Of a stretch of DNA of 64,000 nt, positions 18,502-28,111 are shown one piece after another; position 1 is the first letter of the stretch; each line of letters begins with the position of its first letter. Below the pieces are notes generated by a model that did no database searches, was not told the DNA's origin, and saw only the letters and a program-made list of their open reading frames with translations. The DNA is taken from positions 3,363,001 through 3,427,000 of the forward strand of contig JBAGRR010000001.1 in the NCBI GenBank assembly GCA_036924835.1, in the 5' to 3' direction. The translations under genes and the position numbers were made by a program. This DNA is from Nitrobacteraceae bacterium AZCC 1564. GTDB taxonomy: Bacteria; Pseudomonadota; Alphaproteobacteria; Rhizobiales; Xanthobacteraceae.

Positions 18502-18614
18502 CGCGCTGCCGCTTGCAGGCGACTGATCAGGGAAAAGCCTTTGATCTATCTCAACTGTCGCTGTGCCGACAGCCGGAGTTTGTTTGACGGGACATGATCT
18601 CGCGCGAGGTTGCG

Positions 18615-18872
18615 ATGGATGCGAGCAACGCAAGGGTAACAGATGCCTATCTGAGAACCCCAAGAGCCGCCGCTTCCGCCGGCATCGCCGGATTTGTTAT
18701 CGCGGCCATCCTGCTGGTGTTCCCATTGTGGGTTTTGCTGGTCAGCTTTTCCATCTTGCGCGACGGAAACGCGGCTCAGCGGCGGAGATACTCCGGCGCG
18801 ACTGAACGTTCCGATCCCGTTCAGCGCACTCCGACTGCGCCATGGCGCCAGCAAATTGAGAAAGCAGGATAA
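18615..18872 (+). CDS. Short membrane protein, possibly an internally deleted relic
   Basis: 85 residues from the ATG with GAGG six bases upstream. ARVTDAYLRTPRAAASAG resembles the N-terminus of a longer family of membrane proteins in this order, and VFPLWVLLVSFSILRDGNAA resembles the end of such proteins, so the middle may have been deleted. One or two membrane segments remain. Function unknown. Confidence 0.4.
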   Translation: MDASNARVTDAYLRTPRAAASAGIAGFVIAAILLVFPLWVLLVSFSILRDGNAAQRRRYSGATERSDPVQRTPTAPWRQQIEKAG

Positions 18873-18963
18873 AATAGCCAGCATTTGACGATACTCGACA
18901 GCTAAATCATCAGGTCGAGTGCGATAAGCTGGTTGGACCAGATGCTCATCCGGGTGCGCGCAC

Positions 18964-20662
18964 ATGAGCAAACGGCTGTGGCGTTCATTCTCGATCTGCG
19001 GCCTTTTGCTTGGGACGCTATTTTATGCCGTCTCCCTGACACCGACGCTGTTGCCGCGGACCTCTTTATCGCAAGGCGTGCTCTCTCTCGGGATGTTCGA
19101 TCGCGGCCGGATACGGGATCGGCGTATTCGGCCGTTGGGTCTGGGCCTATATGGAGCTGCCGCAGCCCAAGGGCCGTATCCTGCAGGTCACAAAGCTCGC
19201 TGCCGCGGCGGGCTGCGCGATCGTCGCAGTCATTTACCTATGGCAGGCGGCGCGATGGCAGAATTCGATCCGAGAACTGATGCAACTCGAGGCGGTGGAG
19301 ACCGTATATCCACTCCAGGTCACAATGATTGCGCTAGCGGTTTTCGCAATCGCGATGGGGCTCGCGCGATTGTTCCAGCTGACATTGCGCGTCGTGGGGA
19401 TGAGAACCAGCCGGTTTCTGCCAAGGCGGGTGTCCAGCGTCGTCGGCGTCGTCGCGGCGGTTGCGCTGTTCTGGTCGATCATCGATGGCGTCCTCTTTCG
19501 GGTTGCGCTGCGCGTCGCCGACGCGTCCTACCAGCAACTGGACAAGCTGATAGAACCGGAGACCAGCCCGCCGGTGGACCCTCTGAAGACTGGCAGCGGC
19601 GCTTCCCTGCTGGCTTGGCATGAGCTCGGGCGGGCGGGACGGGAGTTCATCTCCTCGGGACCGACCCGCGCGGACATCGGCGCTTTTTCGGGCCAGGCGG
19701 CGCTCGAACCTGTTCGCACCTATGTCGGATTGCGGTCCGCAGACACGGTGGAAGCGCGCGCCAAGCTTGCGCTGGAAGAATTGAAGCGGGCCGGCGGGTT
19801 CGAACGACGCGTGCTTGTCGTGATCACGCCAACCGGCACCGGATGGGTCGACCCGGCGGCGCTGGATAGCCTCGAATATCTGCACGATGGTAACGTCGCG
19901 AGCGCGGCCCTGCAGTATTCCTATCTCGGGAGTTGGCTGTATCTGCTTGTGGGAGCGGACTATGGCGCGGATGCCGCGCGCGCCCTCTTCAAAGAGGTCT
20001 ACGCATACTGGACTACTCTTCCCAGGGCGGCCCGGCCGAGACTCTATTTGCACGGCCTCAGTCTTGGCGCGAAGTACTCCGAAATGTCGACGGACCTGAT
20101 CGAAGTGCTTGGCGACCCATTCGCCGGCGCACTCTGGAGCGGGCCGCCTCATTCAAGCAGGCTCTGGCGTTTCCTCACCGACAATCGCACTCCCGGATCG
20201 CCCGCCTGGCTTCCCCGGTTCAGGGACGGATCTTTTGTGCGGTTCAGAAATCAGCAGGGGGATGCTGCCGAACAAGCCTCGGCTCCGAATGCCGCATGGG
20301 GACCGATCCGGATCGTTTACCTCCAATACGCAAGCGATCCGGTGACCTTTTTCGACAATCGCAGCTTCTACCGTGAACCGGAATGGATGCAGCCCCCGCG
20401 CGGCCCGGATGTGTCGCCGCAATTGCACTGGTATCCCGTTGTCACTTTCTTTCAACTGGCGTTGGACATGTTCATGGCGCTCGAAGCACCGGTTGGCTAC
20501 GGCCATGTCTACGCTCCGGTGCACTACATCGACGCATGGATCCAAGTGACTGACGTCCGCGACTGGCCCCCGCAAAAGATTTCTCGGCTGAAGCGGCATC
20601 TCTCTGAGCCGCAGTCGGCGACTGCCACTCGAACGCCGACCACAGCGGAGGCGAAGTTTTGA
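18964..20662 (+). pseudogene. Alpha/beta-hydrolase (Abhydrolase_9 type) with frameshift in a CT tract
   Basis: The N-terminal part starts MSKRLWRSFSICGLLLGTLFYAVSLTPTLLPR; after 19081 the family sequence AAGYGIGVFGRWVWAYMELPQPKGR continues in another frame that stays open to 20662. The switch lies at CTCTCTCTC (19081-19089); two CT units too many, or one too few, explain it. The C-terminal part has membrane helices, then a serine hydrolase domain with the nucleophile motif LHGLSLGAKYSE and ends in HYIDAWIQVTDVRDWP. Whole-gene length (about 565 codons) fits the family. It may be dead, phase-variable, or misread; an internal ATG at 19151 could still give a 503-residue protein. Confidence 0.75.
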
Positions 20663-20664
20663 AC

Positions 20665-21612
20665 TTAGCCTGCCGGTGCCGCAAGCTCTGAAAGAGCGTA
20701 GAGCCAGACCAGCAGAGTGGGGACCGATAGCAACGTGGTGATCGAGATCGTGGCCGCGACCAGCGGCTCCTCCACCTTGTACTCGCCTGCCAGGATGTAC
20801 ACCGTCTTCGCGGTCGGCACGGCGGCACAGACGACGGCGGCGATCGTGTAGAGCGGATTGAGACCTGTCGCCACGCACAAGCCGTAGACAATCAACGGCA
20901 TGATCACGAGCTTCACAGCCGCGAGCACCACGGACGAAGCGAGGTTCGAGCGCACTCCTTCAAGCGACAGGCCGAGTCCTATCGCGAAAAGCGCGCAAGG
21001 TGTGAGCGCGGCCGCGAAGATGTTCATATAGGCTGCGACCGGGGCTGGAATAGGCTGGCCTGTGATCGCCCACACCAGACCAATCGCCGTCGATAGCACC
21101 ATAGGATTGAGCGCAATGTGCTTCATCAGAACGAGCGAGTGCGCCGATTGTCCGTGCGTGCCCCGTCCTCTGCTTTCCAGGAGGATGACAGTCGCAGGAA
21201 ACATCACCCCCGCCACGAACACCGTCGCAATGGCAGCGGGCAAAACGGCAGGTTGGCCGTAGATCGAGTGCAGGATCGGCAACGCCACGAAACCGGTGTT
21301 GGTCATCGCTGCCGCCATTCCATACATCGTGCTGTTGGCGAGATCTCGGCCCCAGCCGATGCGGACTGCCAGAAAGACAAGACCGAAGCACAAGATGGAG
21401 CCGCCGCCGAATGCCAGCAGAAAGCGCCATTCCAGAAAATTACGTGCCGGCTCCTGCGCGATGGTGACGATCAGCAGCGCCGGCATTGCGATATTATAGG
21501 CGAAGTGCACGAGCCCGTCGGCCAGCGAGCGGGATATGTAGCCGGACCAACCGGCCAGCCAGCCGGTAACAATGATTGCAAACACGGGAAGCACCAGGCC
21601 GGCGACTTCCAT
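20665..21612 (-). CDS. Auxin efflux carrier (AEC) family transporter
   Basis: 315 residues from the MEVAGLVLPVFAIIV start, which has GAGGGGAAACCAAG upstream. Ten hydrophobic helices in two groups of five with a hydrophilic break after about residue 155 (SRGRGTHGQSAHS) are the AEC layout, which exports carboxylates such as malate in bacteria. NTGFVALPIL and PMVLSTAIGL are typical. The gene ends two bases from the hydrolase stop (convergent) and begins 45 bp after the anti-sigma gene, so it may be the last gene of the sigma operon. Confidence 0.85.
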   Translation of the reverse strand: MEVAGLVLPVFAIIVTGWLAGWSGYISRSLADGLVHFAYNIAMPALLIVTIAQEPARNFLEWRFLLAFGGGSILCFGLVFLAVRIGWGRDLANSTMYGMAAAMTNTGFVALPILHSIYGQPAVLPAAIATVFVAGVMFPATVILLESRGRGTHGQSAHSLVLMKHIALNPMVLSTAIGLVWAITGQPIPAPVAAYMNIFAAALTPCALFAIGLGLSLEGVRSNLASSVVLAAVKLVIMPLIVYGLCVATGLNPLYTIAAVVCAAVPTAKTVYILAGEYKVEEPLVAATISITTLLSVPTLLVWLYALSELAAPAG

Positions 21613-21656
21613 CTTGGTTTCCCCTCGGGAATCTCCGATCAACGCGCATTCACGGA

Positions 21657-22400
21657 CTAAGGCCGCTTCACCTCGCTTTGAAATGCGCGTTGGAATGAGG
21701 CAAGGTCTGCATTGGAAATGTCGGATACAGCGACATAGGTGAAGTCGGCGTCGCGCCAGCTCAGCACGCGATAGCCCGCGACCTTGACGTCAGGGACAGC
21801 CTGGTCCGTGGGGAGAGTTGTGAGGCTGACGATGTGCGCCGCGTGCTTGTAGACGATCGTCGCAGCCGGCTTGTGCCCGATGACATCGATTCGTCCGCCG
21901 ATAAGTATGAAGCCGGCAGCGGAAAGGTCCATCACCTGCGGCGATTCCGGCAAGCGCGTCGTGAACCATGGTTTCACCGTGTGCCGGTCGGATGAGGCGA
22001 TATCGAACGGCTGCGGCGCCAGCAGGCCTCGAATATGATTTCCGACGACGAGGCTCGCGGTCTCATCATGGATCTGAGATCGTTCAACGACCGTCGTTGC
22101 TGCACTTCCTGCGAGCACGCCGATCAATGCGCAGGCAGCCAGAGCTCGCCATGACCAGCGATGGCCGGAACGCGGTGCTCCGATCGCTGACTTCACCCGA
22201 GATTCTAACCCCGGCGGCATGGTTTCGCTCGGAAGCCTGCGAAGGCTTCGCTTGAGTGCCATCACCGCGTTGTAGCTGTCGCGCAGGCCCGCGTCTGTGG
22301 ACAGACGGCGCTCGAACTCTGCCATCGCGGCGGCGTCGAGCTCACCGTCGCAATACGCCTGCAACGTCAATTCGTCCTTATCTCGCGTCAATGACGTCAT
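21657..22400 (-). CDS. Anti-sigma factor, membrane-anchored
   Basis: 247 residues. The N-terminal 60 residues LTLQAYCDGELDAAAMAEFERRL form the helical anti-sigma domain, one membrane segment lies at about 86-106 (AACALIGVLAGSAATTV), and the periplasmic part holds GFILIGGRIDVIGHKPAATIVYKHAAHIVSLTT, common to alphaproteobacterial RsiW-like regulators. It overlaps the sigma gene by four bases (ATGA), so both are coupled. It should hold the sigma factor at the membrane until a periplasmic stress releases it. Confidence 0.88.
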   Translation of the reverse strand: MTSLTRDKDELTLQAYCDGELDAAAMAEFERRLSTDAGLRDSYNAVMALKRSLRRLPSETMPPGLESRVKSAIGAPRSGHRWSWRALAACALIGVLAGSAATTVVERSQIHDETASLVVGNHIRGLLAPQPFDIASSDRHTVKPWFTTRLPESPQVMDLSAAGFILIGGRIDVIGHKPAATIVYKHAAHIVSLTTLPTDQAVPDVKVAGYRVLSWRDADFTYVAVSDISNADLASFQRAFQSEVKRP

Positions 22401-22954
22401 GAACTGCTGTGTCCCAATGTTTCGATCAGCATCTGCCGGGCGCGCGATAAGCGCGACATCACCGTTCCAATCGGCAAGTTCGTAATCCGAGCGATATCCC
22501 GATAATTCAATTCATGCATCTCACGCAGGACGATGATTTCGCGAAACAGCGCAGGCAAGGCGGCGATCGCGTCGCGGACATCCTCCACGGTCGCCTTCAG
22601 GATCGCGATGTCCTCCGGCGTTTTGACTTGCGTTCCATCCGAGTTTTCACGCCCCAGGTTTTGTCGATCGGCAACAGCAAGATCGTCAGTGAATACGACG
22701 TCCTTCGGCCGGTTCTTCATCAGCCAGCTGTAGGCCGTGTTGCGGACGATCGTCAGGCTCCACGCGCGTGCATTGACCGCGCCGAACGTATGGATTCCGC
22801 GAAACGCGCGGATGGCGGCATCCTGCACAACATCCTCCGCATCGCTCGTGTTGCCGGTCAGCGATCGCGCGAGGCGAAAGGCTTCCGGCAAATACGGCAG
22901 GAACACCTCGTCGAAGAGAGCTTTGTCGTCCTTGTCCCGCACGGCAAATTCCAC
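22397..22954 (-). CDS. ECF sigma factor (RpoE-like)
   Basis: 185 residues from a GTG. Region 2 is visible as LARSLTGNTSDAEDVVQDAAIRAFRGI and WSLTIVRNTAYSWLM; region 4 as ALPALFREIIVLREMHELNYRDIARITNLPIGTVMSRLSRARQML. A linker of about 45 residues separates them. It directs RNA polymerase to GGAAY-type promoters; a candidate lies upstream of the first gene of this operon at 24466-24492. Partner: the overlapping anti-sigma gene. Confidence 0.92.
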   Translation of the reverse strand: MEFAVRDKDDKALFDEVFLPYLPEAFRLARSLTGNTSDAEDVVQDAAIRAFRGIHTFGAVNARAWSLTIVRNTAYSWLMKNRPKDVVFTDDLAVADRQNLGRENSDGTQVKTPEDIAILKATVEDVRDAIAALPALFREIIVLREMHELNYRDIARITNLPIGTVMSRLSRARQMLIETLGHSSS

Positions 22955-23077
22955 TGCTTTGCTGCGGTTGAACGCATGGGCCGCGACCGGCTTTCCTGCA
23001 TATTGCCCGCTCCCGGCGCGGCTGCCAACCCGCCGCCGTGGTGCCGTCGCCTCCGGAAATGAGCGGGGCGCGGCTGC

Positions 23078-23461
23078 TCAAGGCTTGACGATCACTTTCC
23101 CCATCATGAATGGATGGAGGCCGCAAATATAATTGAAGGTTCCTGCCGTCGTGAACGTGAACGAATAAGAGTCCTCGGTATCGAGCGCCTTGGTGCGGAA
23201 GGTTTTGTTGTTCTCGACAATGGTGTGGGGAATGTCGTCGCGATTGATCCAGGTGACGACGCTGCCTACCGGCACCGTCAGTTCCGCGGGAGCAAAGGTG
23301 AAATTGTCGATCGTGATGGTGGCTTTCGAGTCTTGCGCAGCGAACGCCTGCAGAGCCATCACGGCTCCAGCCATCAAACCTGTCGGAATCGCGATCATGA
23401 TCTCGCGTCGGGAGGCAGGATGCCCCGCCGGCATGCAAACCCCATTGGCCGGTATCTTCAT
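23078..23461 (-). CDS. Periplasmic cupredoxin (amicyanin-like)
   Basis: 127 residues; start at 23461 supported by GGGAG eight bases upstream. A twin-arginine-type signal (SRREIMIAIPTG) and a hydrophobic stretch end at AFAAQD. The mature part is a blue-copper domain: ITIDNFTFAPAELTVPVGSVVTWINRDDIPHTI with the first His ligand, and YICGLHPFMMGKVIV with the Cys, His and Met ligands. It probably carries electrons in the periplasm. It sits between the metallophosphoesterase and sigma genes and is likely part of their operon. Confidence 0.9.
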   Translation of the reverse strand: MKIPANGVCMPAGHPASRREIMIAIPTGLMAGAVMALQAFAAQDSKATITIDNFTFAPAELTVPVGSVVTWINRDDIPHTIVENNKTFRTKALDTEDSYSFTFTTAGTFNYICGLHPFMMGKVIVKP

Positions 23462-23478
23462 GTTGCGGACTCCCAGTG

Positions 23479-24426
23479 CTAGGTCGCGAGCGTCGCGTCG
23501 ACAATGGCGAGTGGCTTGTTGCCCTGGCGCAGCGTGACGGTGGACAGTCCAAGCGTGCTCCGCAATTTTTCGGCAGGCACGACCATAGGCCCCGGAGACG
23601 GTGCCGTACCGGGCACCGGCTGCGGAAAAGCCGTCGACAGCGCGGTATGGAAGGTCATGTTGCCTTCGACTTTCTGCGCCAGTTGATGGATGTGTCCGTT
23701 CAGAACAGTCACAGAGCCAAACCGCTTCAGAAGCGCCAGCGCTCGCTCGCCGTCCGCCGTGCCCCATCCCCATTGCTGATAAAGGATGTAAAGCGGAATG
23801 TGAGCGAAGACGACAATCGGCGTGCTGGCGGATTTGTCTCTGAGGTCATCTTCAAGCCACGCCAACTGCTCTGCGCCCAGGTTGCCAAGACCGCCACCTT
23901 TGAGATCGACGACGTTTACGAGTCCGATGAAGTGAACGCCGTGATCATCGAAGCTATACCAGCCTGAACCTTTCGTCCCTTTGCCGTAGCGATCCAGATA
24001 CGCTTTGCCCCGATCCTCGTCGATGAGGTCATGCTCGCCGGGAACGTAGTGCATCTGAAGCGCGGTCTCTGTGAAAGCTTGGTCGGCGTTATCGAACTCG
24101 GTCGGTTTCGACAGATGGGTGATATCGCCGGTGTGGATAATGAACGAAGGTTTCGCCGTCATCGCTTTTACCTTCGCAACGGCTTCGCGTAGCGTGCCAA
24201 GCGCGTCCGGATTGGCAGCCTTGTTGAAGCCGATATGGCTGTCGCTCATTTGCAGAAAACTGAAATCTGTCGAGTCTGCGGCCCGCGCTTCGCCCAGCAA
24301 GCCGTGGGCGACCGGGACGCCTCCACACATGGTCCAGAGCACGCCAGTTCCAGCCCACACCATGCACTCAAGGGTGTGACGGCGATTCATCTCGGGTCCA
24401 CCGTCTTCAATATGCTTTCGGCTCAT
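23479..24426 (-). CDS. Tat-exported calcineurin-like metallophosphoesterase
   Basis: 315 residues; GGAGG seven bases before the start supports it. The signal has a twin-arginine core NRRHTLECMVW. The metal-binding blocks follow in order: MSDSHIGF, HTGDITH, VPGEHD, VVFAHIPLY and NGHIHQ, so the active site is complete apart from GEHD in place of the usual GNHD. It should hydrolyse a phosphoester in the periplasm. First gene of the operon with cupredoxin, sigma and anti-sigma factors. Confidence 0.88.
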   Translation of the reverse strand: MSRKHIEDGGPEMNRRHTLECMVWAGTGVLWTMCGGVPVAHGLLGEARAADSTDFSFLQMSDSHIGFNKAANPDALGTLREAVAKVKAMTAKPSFIIHTGDITHLSKPTEFDNADQAFTETALQMHYVPGEHDLIDEDRGKAYLDRYGKGTKGSGWYSFDDHGVHFIGLVNVVDLKGGGLGNLGAEQLAWLEDDLRDKSASTPIVVFAHIPLYILYQQWGWGTADGERALALLKRFGSVTVLNGHIHQLAQKVEGNMTFHTALSTAFPQPVPGTAPSPGPMVVPAEKLRSTLGLSTVTLRQGNKPLAIVDATLAT

Positions 24427-24851
24427 AACCAGTCCTCCATCGCGAAAGGCACTTCACAAGATGGGAGACTCGGCCAGCGCCAGATTTATTCCCTTTCGTT
24501 TAGGGTTGAGATGGGTCTGAAGGTGCGGTCAATTTATGTAGTAAATTGAATGTTATGCTTGGAGTATCCACGCAGGCGATCACGAAAGCCTCAAACTCAA
24601 CCGTGCGGAATGGGTCTAAAAGCGGCTGAGACCTTCGCCTCTCGACAGGGGTTCTTGTTGCTAACTTCTCGTCACAAGCTTGGCGCTGAAGCCTGACGAT
24701 CATTTAAAGCCGAAGTCACGAACTGCGTCACGAAGCCGAAGCGCGATTATTTATCGCTGGCATGCGACTGACGGATGCAAGCAGAAGAGACGTTTCCGCT
24801 CAGTTGGCCCGGCCGCCGATCAGGAAGCCTTAACGCCCTCTTTAGGTAACC
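24427..24851. other. 425 bp gap between divergent operon heads
   Basis: No open frame of note. The left end carries the leader and a possible ECF promoter of the metallophosphoesterase operon. Around 24530-24550 the sequence is A/T rich (AATTTATGTAGTAAATTG), giving likely promoter DNA. I see no RNA gene or repeat in the rest. Confidence 0.5.
24466..24492 (-). promoter_or_regulatory. Candidate ECF-type promoter
   Basis: On the minus strand GGAAT (24488-24492) is followed about 17 bases later by GAGTCT (24466-24471), resembling GGAAY/CGTC ECF promoters, and it lies 40 bp upstream of the operon's first start codon. This would be autoregulation by the sigma factor of the same operon. Weak evidence: single site, no second copy compared. 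Confidence 0.3.
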
Positions 24852-26582
24852 GTGGCAGTTTATCACAAAGTTGATAGCGTCTCGGGGGCTGCAGTGAATT
24901 TCTTCAATAAAATCAAGATCCGGACCAAATTGTATTTGGTTCTGGCGCTCACGGCTGGCTCGCTGGCATTAGCGATTGGCGTGTCCACCACGCATTTGCG
25001 TCAGCGTATGATGGACGATCGCATCGATAAGCTGCGTGCCATTGCCGAAATGAATTACGAGCTGGCGCAATCCCTTGAGAAGAACGTCAAGGATGGAAAA
25101 CTTTCGCGCGAGGACGCTCAGAAGCAGTTCTATAGCAGCGCGCGGGCGATGTGGTACGACGATCACCGCAGCTATATTGCGACCGGCAACATGGAAGGCG
25201 TCTGGACCATGAACGCCTCGGTCCCGAAGATCGAGGGATCTCGCGGGACCAAGATGCCGAACGGCAAATACATTCTCGAGCATATCCTCGAAAAGATTGG
25301 CAATAACGACGAGGGAATAGCGTATTACGACTACCCGAAGCCGGGTCAGACTGAATTTCTTCCGAAGTTGACCTATGGCAAGAAATTTAAGCCGTGGGAC
25401 ATGGTTATCACGACCGGTGTCTGGATCGATGATATCGACGCGGACTATCACGAGGCGGTCCTGAAACTTGCCGGCATGGGCGCGATCATTCTCCTTTTCG
25501 CAGGCGGATTCGTGTTCGTGTTGAGCCGGGACGTCAACAAAGGTCTCGCGGGGCTGCGCGACAAGATGAAGAAGCTTGTCGATGGCGATTTGTCGGTTGA
25601 CATCAGTGAAGCCTCGCGCAGCGATGAAATCGGCGACATGGCGAAGGCTTTGGAAGTGTTCAAGGGCAACACGGCCCAGATGCGCCAGCTCGAGTCGGAG
25701 CAGAAGCTGTTGAGCGAGCGCGCCGAGGAGCAGAAGAAGCAGGCGATGCGCGAACTCGCCGACAGCTTTGAAAGCCGCGTCGGCAGGATCGTCAGCGCGG
25801 TGTCGAGCGCCGCAACCGCGATGCAGGAAACCGCGAAAACCATGTCGGGCAGCGCCGAGGACACCAAGCAACTGGCTACTGCCGTTGCTGCCGGTGCCGA
25901 GGAGGCGACCACCAATGTTCAAAGCGTCGCTGCGGCGTCCGAAGAGCTGACCGCGTCGATCACCGAAATCGGGCGGCAGGTGACCCAGGCCTCCATCGTT
26001 GCCCGCAAGGCCAACGAAGAGAGCGAAACCACCAATGCCAGCGTGTCCGGCCTGGCCGAAGCCGCCAACAAGATCGGTGAAGTGGTGGCCCTCATTAACG
26101 ACATCGCGAGCCAGACCAATCTGCTGGCGCTGAACGCGACGATCGAGGCGGCGCGGGCGGGAGAAGCCGGCAAAGGCTTCGCGGTGGTGGCATCCGAGGT
26201 GAAGACGCTGGCGACCCAGACCTCGAAGGCGACCGACGATATCCGCTCGCAAATCACGACCATCCAGGCTGAGACCCAGGGCGCGGTGGAAGCGATCAAG
26301 CGGATCTCGAGCACGATCATCGAGGTGAACGAGATTTCAACCTCGATCGCATCCGCCATGGAAGAGCAGGCTGCTGCAACGCAGGAAATTACGCGGAATG
26401 TGCAGGAGGCTGCCGGCTCTGCGAAGGACGTTGCGCACAACATCGCCGGCGTCAGCGAGTCCGTCGACGCCGCCGGGCACGCTGCATCGACCCTGCTCGG
26501 CGCCGCCGATGAACTGGCCGCTCAGGCCGGAACATTGCGCACTGAAGTGGACCACTTCCTCGCCACGGTGCGCGCGGCCTGA
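24852..26582 (+). CDS. Methyl-accepting chemotaxis protein with single Cache sensor
   Basis: 576 residues from a GTG; another GTG at 24894 is possible. Membrane helix one (about 25-47), a periplasmic single-Cache domain with [39 protein letters not shown], helix two (about 207-226), a HAMP domain ([23 protein letters not shown] onward) and a cytoplasmic signalling hairpin with the tip [34 protein letters not shown] near 412-445. It senses a small ligand, perhaps an organic acid, and acts on CheA/CheW encoded elsewhere. A strong terminator follows at 26612. Confidence 0.93.
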   Translation: MAVYHKVDSVSGAAVNFFNKIKIRTKLYLVLALTAGSLALAIGVSTTHLRQRMMDDRIDKLRAIAEMNYELAQSLEKNVKDGKLSREDAQKQFYSSARAMWYDDHRSYIATGNMEGVWTMNASVPKIEGSRGTKMPNGKYILEHILEKIGNNDEGIAYYDYPKPGQTEFLPKLTYGKKFKPWDMVITTGVWIDDIDADYHEAVLKLAGMGAIILLFAGGFVFVLSRDVNKGLAGLRDKMKKLVDGDLSVDISEASRSDEIGDMAKALEVFKGNTAQMRQLESEQKLLSERAEEQKKQAMRELADSFESRVGRIVSAVSSAATAMQETAKTMSGSAEDTKQLATAVAAGAEEATTNVQSVAAASEELTASITEIGRQVTQASIVARKANEESETTNASVSGLAEAANKIGEVVALINDIASQTNLLALNATIEAARAGEAGKGFAVVASEVKTLATQTSKATDDIRSQITTIQAETQGAVEAIKRISSTIIEVNEISTSIASAMEEQAAATQEITRNVQEAAGSAKDVAHNIAGVSESVDAAGHAASTLLGAADELAAQAGTLRTEVDHFLATVRAA

Positions 26583-26611
26583 GCCGCGGGCCTTTGGCTT
26601 CTAAAGCTCTC

Positions 26612-26654
26612 GAATAAAGCCGCCTTGCTTGACGCGACGCGGCTTTATTCTTTT
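26612..26654 (+). terminator. Rho-independent terminator of the chemoreceptor gene
   Basis: GAATAAAGCCGC (26612-26623) pairs with GCGGCTTTATTC (26639-26650), followed by TTTT. The 12 bp perfect stem lies 30 bp after the stop codon. Confidence 0.85.
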
Positions 26655-26791
26655 CGAGCAATGACTTTTCTGTTGAAACATGCGCCTTCGCGCAGGACGC
26701 AACGGAGACATGCCACGTTTCGATATCCGAACGCCCTGAAGTGTGTAACGGTCATCAACCCGCGCGATATTTTGAAAGACCGTCTCACGAT

Positions 26792-27952
26792 ATGAGCCAA
26801 CGCCAACTGCCGATCATTCTTGCTCTGGGAACGACCCAGACACTGGCTTGGGCGTCGAGTTACTACCTTCCGGCAATTCTGGCGGATCCCATTGCGCGAG
26901 ACCTCGGCGTGTCGAGCAACTGGATTTTCGGAGCCTTCTCTGCATCGCTGGTGATCTCGGGCTTGCTTGGTCCGTGGATCGGGCGCCGGATCGATGTGGT
27001 CGGCGGGCGGCAGGTCCTGTCGATGTCGAATGCTACTCTGGCCGCGGGCCTCGCGTTGCTTGGCTGTTCATACTCCATTTGGGTTCTTGTCGCGGCCTGG
27101 CTGCTGCTTGGCGTCGGCATGGGCTGCGGTCTGTACGATGCCGCATTCGGCGCACTGGGCCGAATCTATGGCCAATCAGCACGGCGGGCGATCACCGGCA
27201 TTACGCTGCTCGCCGGTTTTGCCAGCACCATTGGCTGGCCGCTGACAGCATGGGGACTGGAGACGATCGGTTGGCGCAATACTTGTTTTGCGTGGGCGGC
27301 GGCACACGTTCTCATTGGCTTGCCACTGAATCTGTTCTTTCTGCCCAGCGTCAAGGATGGCCCTTCGACCGAGGTCGCTGCGCTCAAGCCGCACATTCCG
27401 CTTGATCGCACGATGATCCTGCTGGCGTTTGCATTCGCTAGCGCATGGGCCGTGACAGGCGCGATGGCCGCGCATTTGCCGCGAATCCTGGAAGCGGCGG
27501 GCGCAACCAGCGTTCAGGCCGTCAGCGCCGGCGCGCTGATCGGTCCGGCACAAGTCGCTGCACGTATCGTGGAAGCGAACTTCTTGAGCAAGCTACATCC
27601 GCTGGTCACGACACGACTTGCGTGTCTGACACATCCGGTGGGCGTCGGAATCCTCGCAGTTGTCGGCGGAAGCGCATCGGGAGTCTTCGCCGCGTTCCAT
27701 GGCGCGGGAAACGGCATCCTGACCATCGCGCGCGGAACGCTGCCGCTCGCAATCTTCGGTGCGGAGAACTACGGTTATCGGCTGGGCATCCTTGGCGCGC
27801 CCGCGCGCGTCTCTCAGGCGATGGCGCCGCTAGCCTTCAGCCTGTTGATTGACCAGCTTGGTAGCCGCGTGCTCATTGTTTCATCTGCATTGAGCCTGAT
27901 GGCTTTCGCGGCGTTATGCCTTCTCCGCAAAGGTTCGCATGCGGCGCAATGA
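26792..27952 (+). CDS. MFS transporter
   Basis: 386 residues from the ATG at 26792; the frame opens 51 bases earlier without a better start. Twelve hydrophobic helices are apparent, with the MFS loop GPWIGRRIDVVGGRQVL between helices two and three and LAGFASTIGWPLTAWGLETIGWR midway. Small charged loops and ILALGTTQTLAWASSYYLPAILADP at the N-terminus are typical of a drug/metabolite group in this order. Substrate unknown. Confidence 0.85.
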   Translation: MSQRQLPIILALGTTQTLAWASSYYLPAILADPIARDLGVSSNWIFGAFSASLVISGLLGPWIGRRIDVVGGRQVLSMSNATLAAGLALLGCSYSIWVLVAAWLLLGVGMGCGLYDAAFGALGRIYGQSARRAITGITLLAGFASTIGWPLTAWGLETIGWRNTCFAWAAAHVLIGLPLNLFFLPSVKDGPSTEVAALKPHIPLDRTMILLAFAFASAWAVTGAMAAHLPRILEAAGATSVQAVSAGALIGPAQVAARIVEANFLSKLHPLVTTRLACLTHPVGVGILAVVGGSASGVFAAFHGAGNGILTIARGTLPLAIFGAENYGYRLGILGAPARVSQAMAPLAFSLLIDQLGSRVLIVSSALSLMAFAALCLLRKGSHAAQ

Positions 27953-27998
27953 CAATCGCTTGAAGGTTGCGTTGCCAATGCCTTCCTGAGAGGATCGA

Positions 27999-28076
27999 CG
28001 AGTGTGGCGGTTCAGAAGTCCGCATCATTCGTGCGGCGAGTCCGGAATGCGGAATTCTGAACCAAAGCCACACTAG
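27999..28076. repeat. Single CTAG hairpin
   Basis: 78 bp, arms around GTTCAGAAGTCCGCAT and ATGCGGAATTCTGAAC, outer ends GAGTGTGG and CCACACTAG. The left CTAG has decayed to CGAG. Lies between the MFS and MBL genes. Confidence 0.8.
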
Positions 28077-28111
28077 ATCACAATTGTCAGCGAATGGCCG
28101 TGGAGCCTTCG

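Noticed and set aside
24852-26582. Frame antisense to the chemoreceptor with many aromatic and His residues
   Set aside because: It is a shadow of the coiled-coil signalling domain on the opposite strand.
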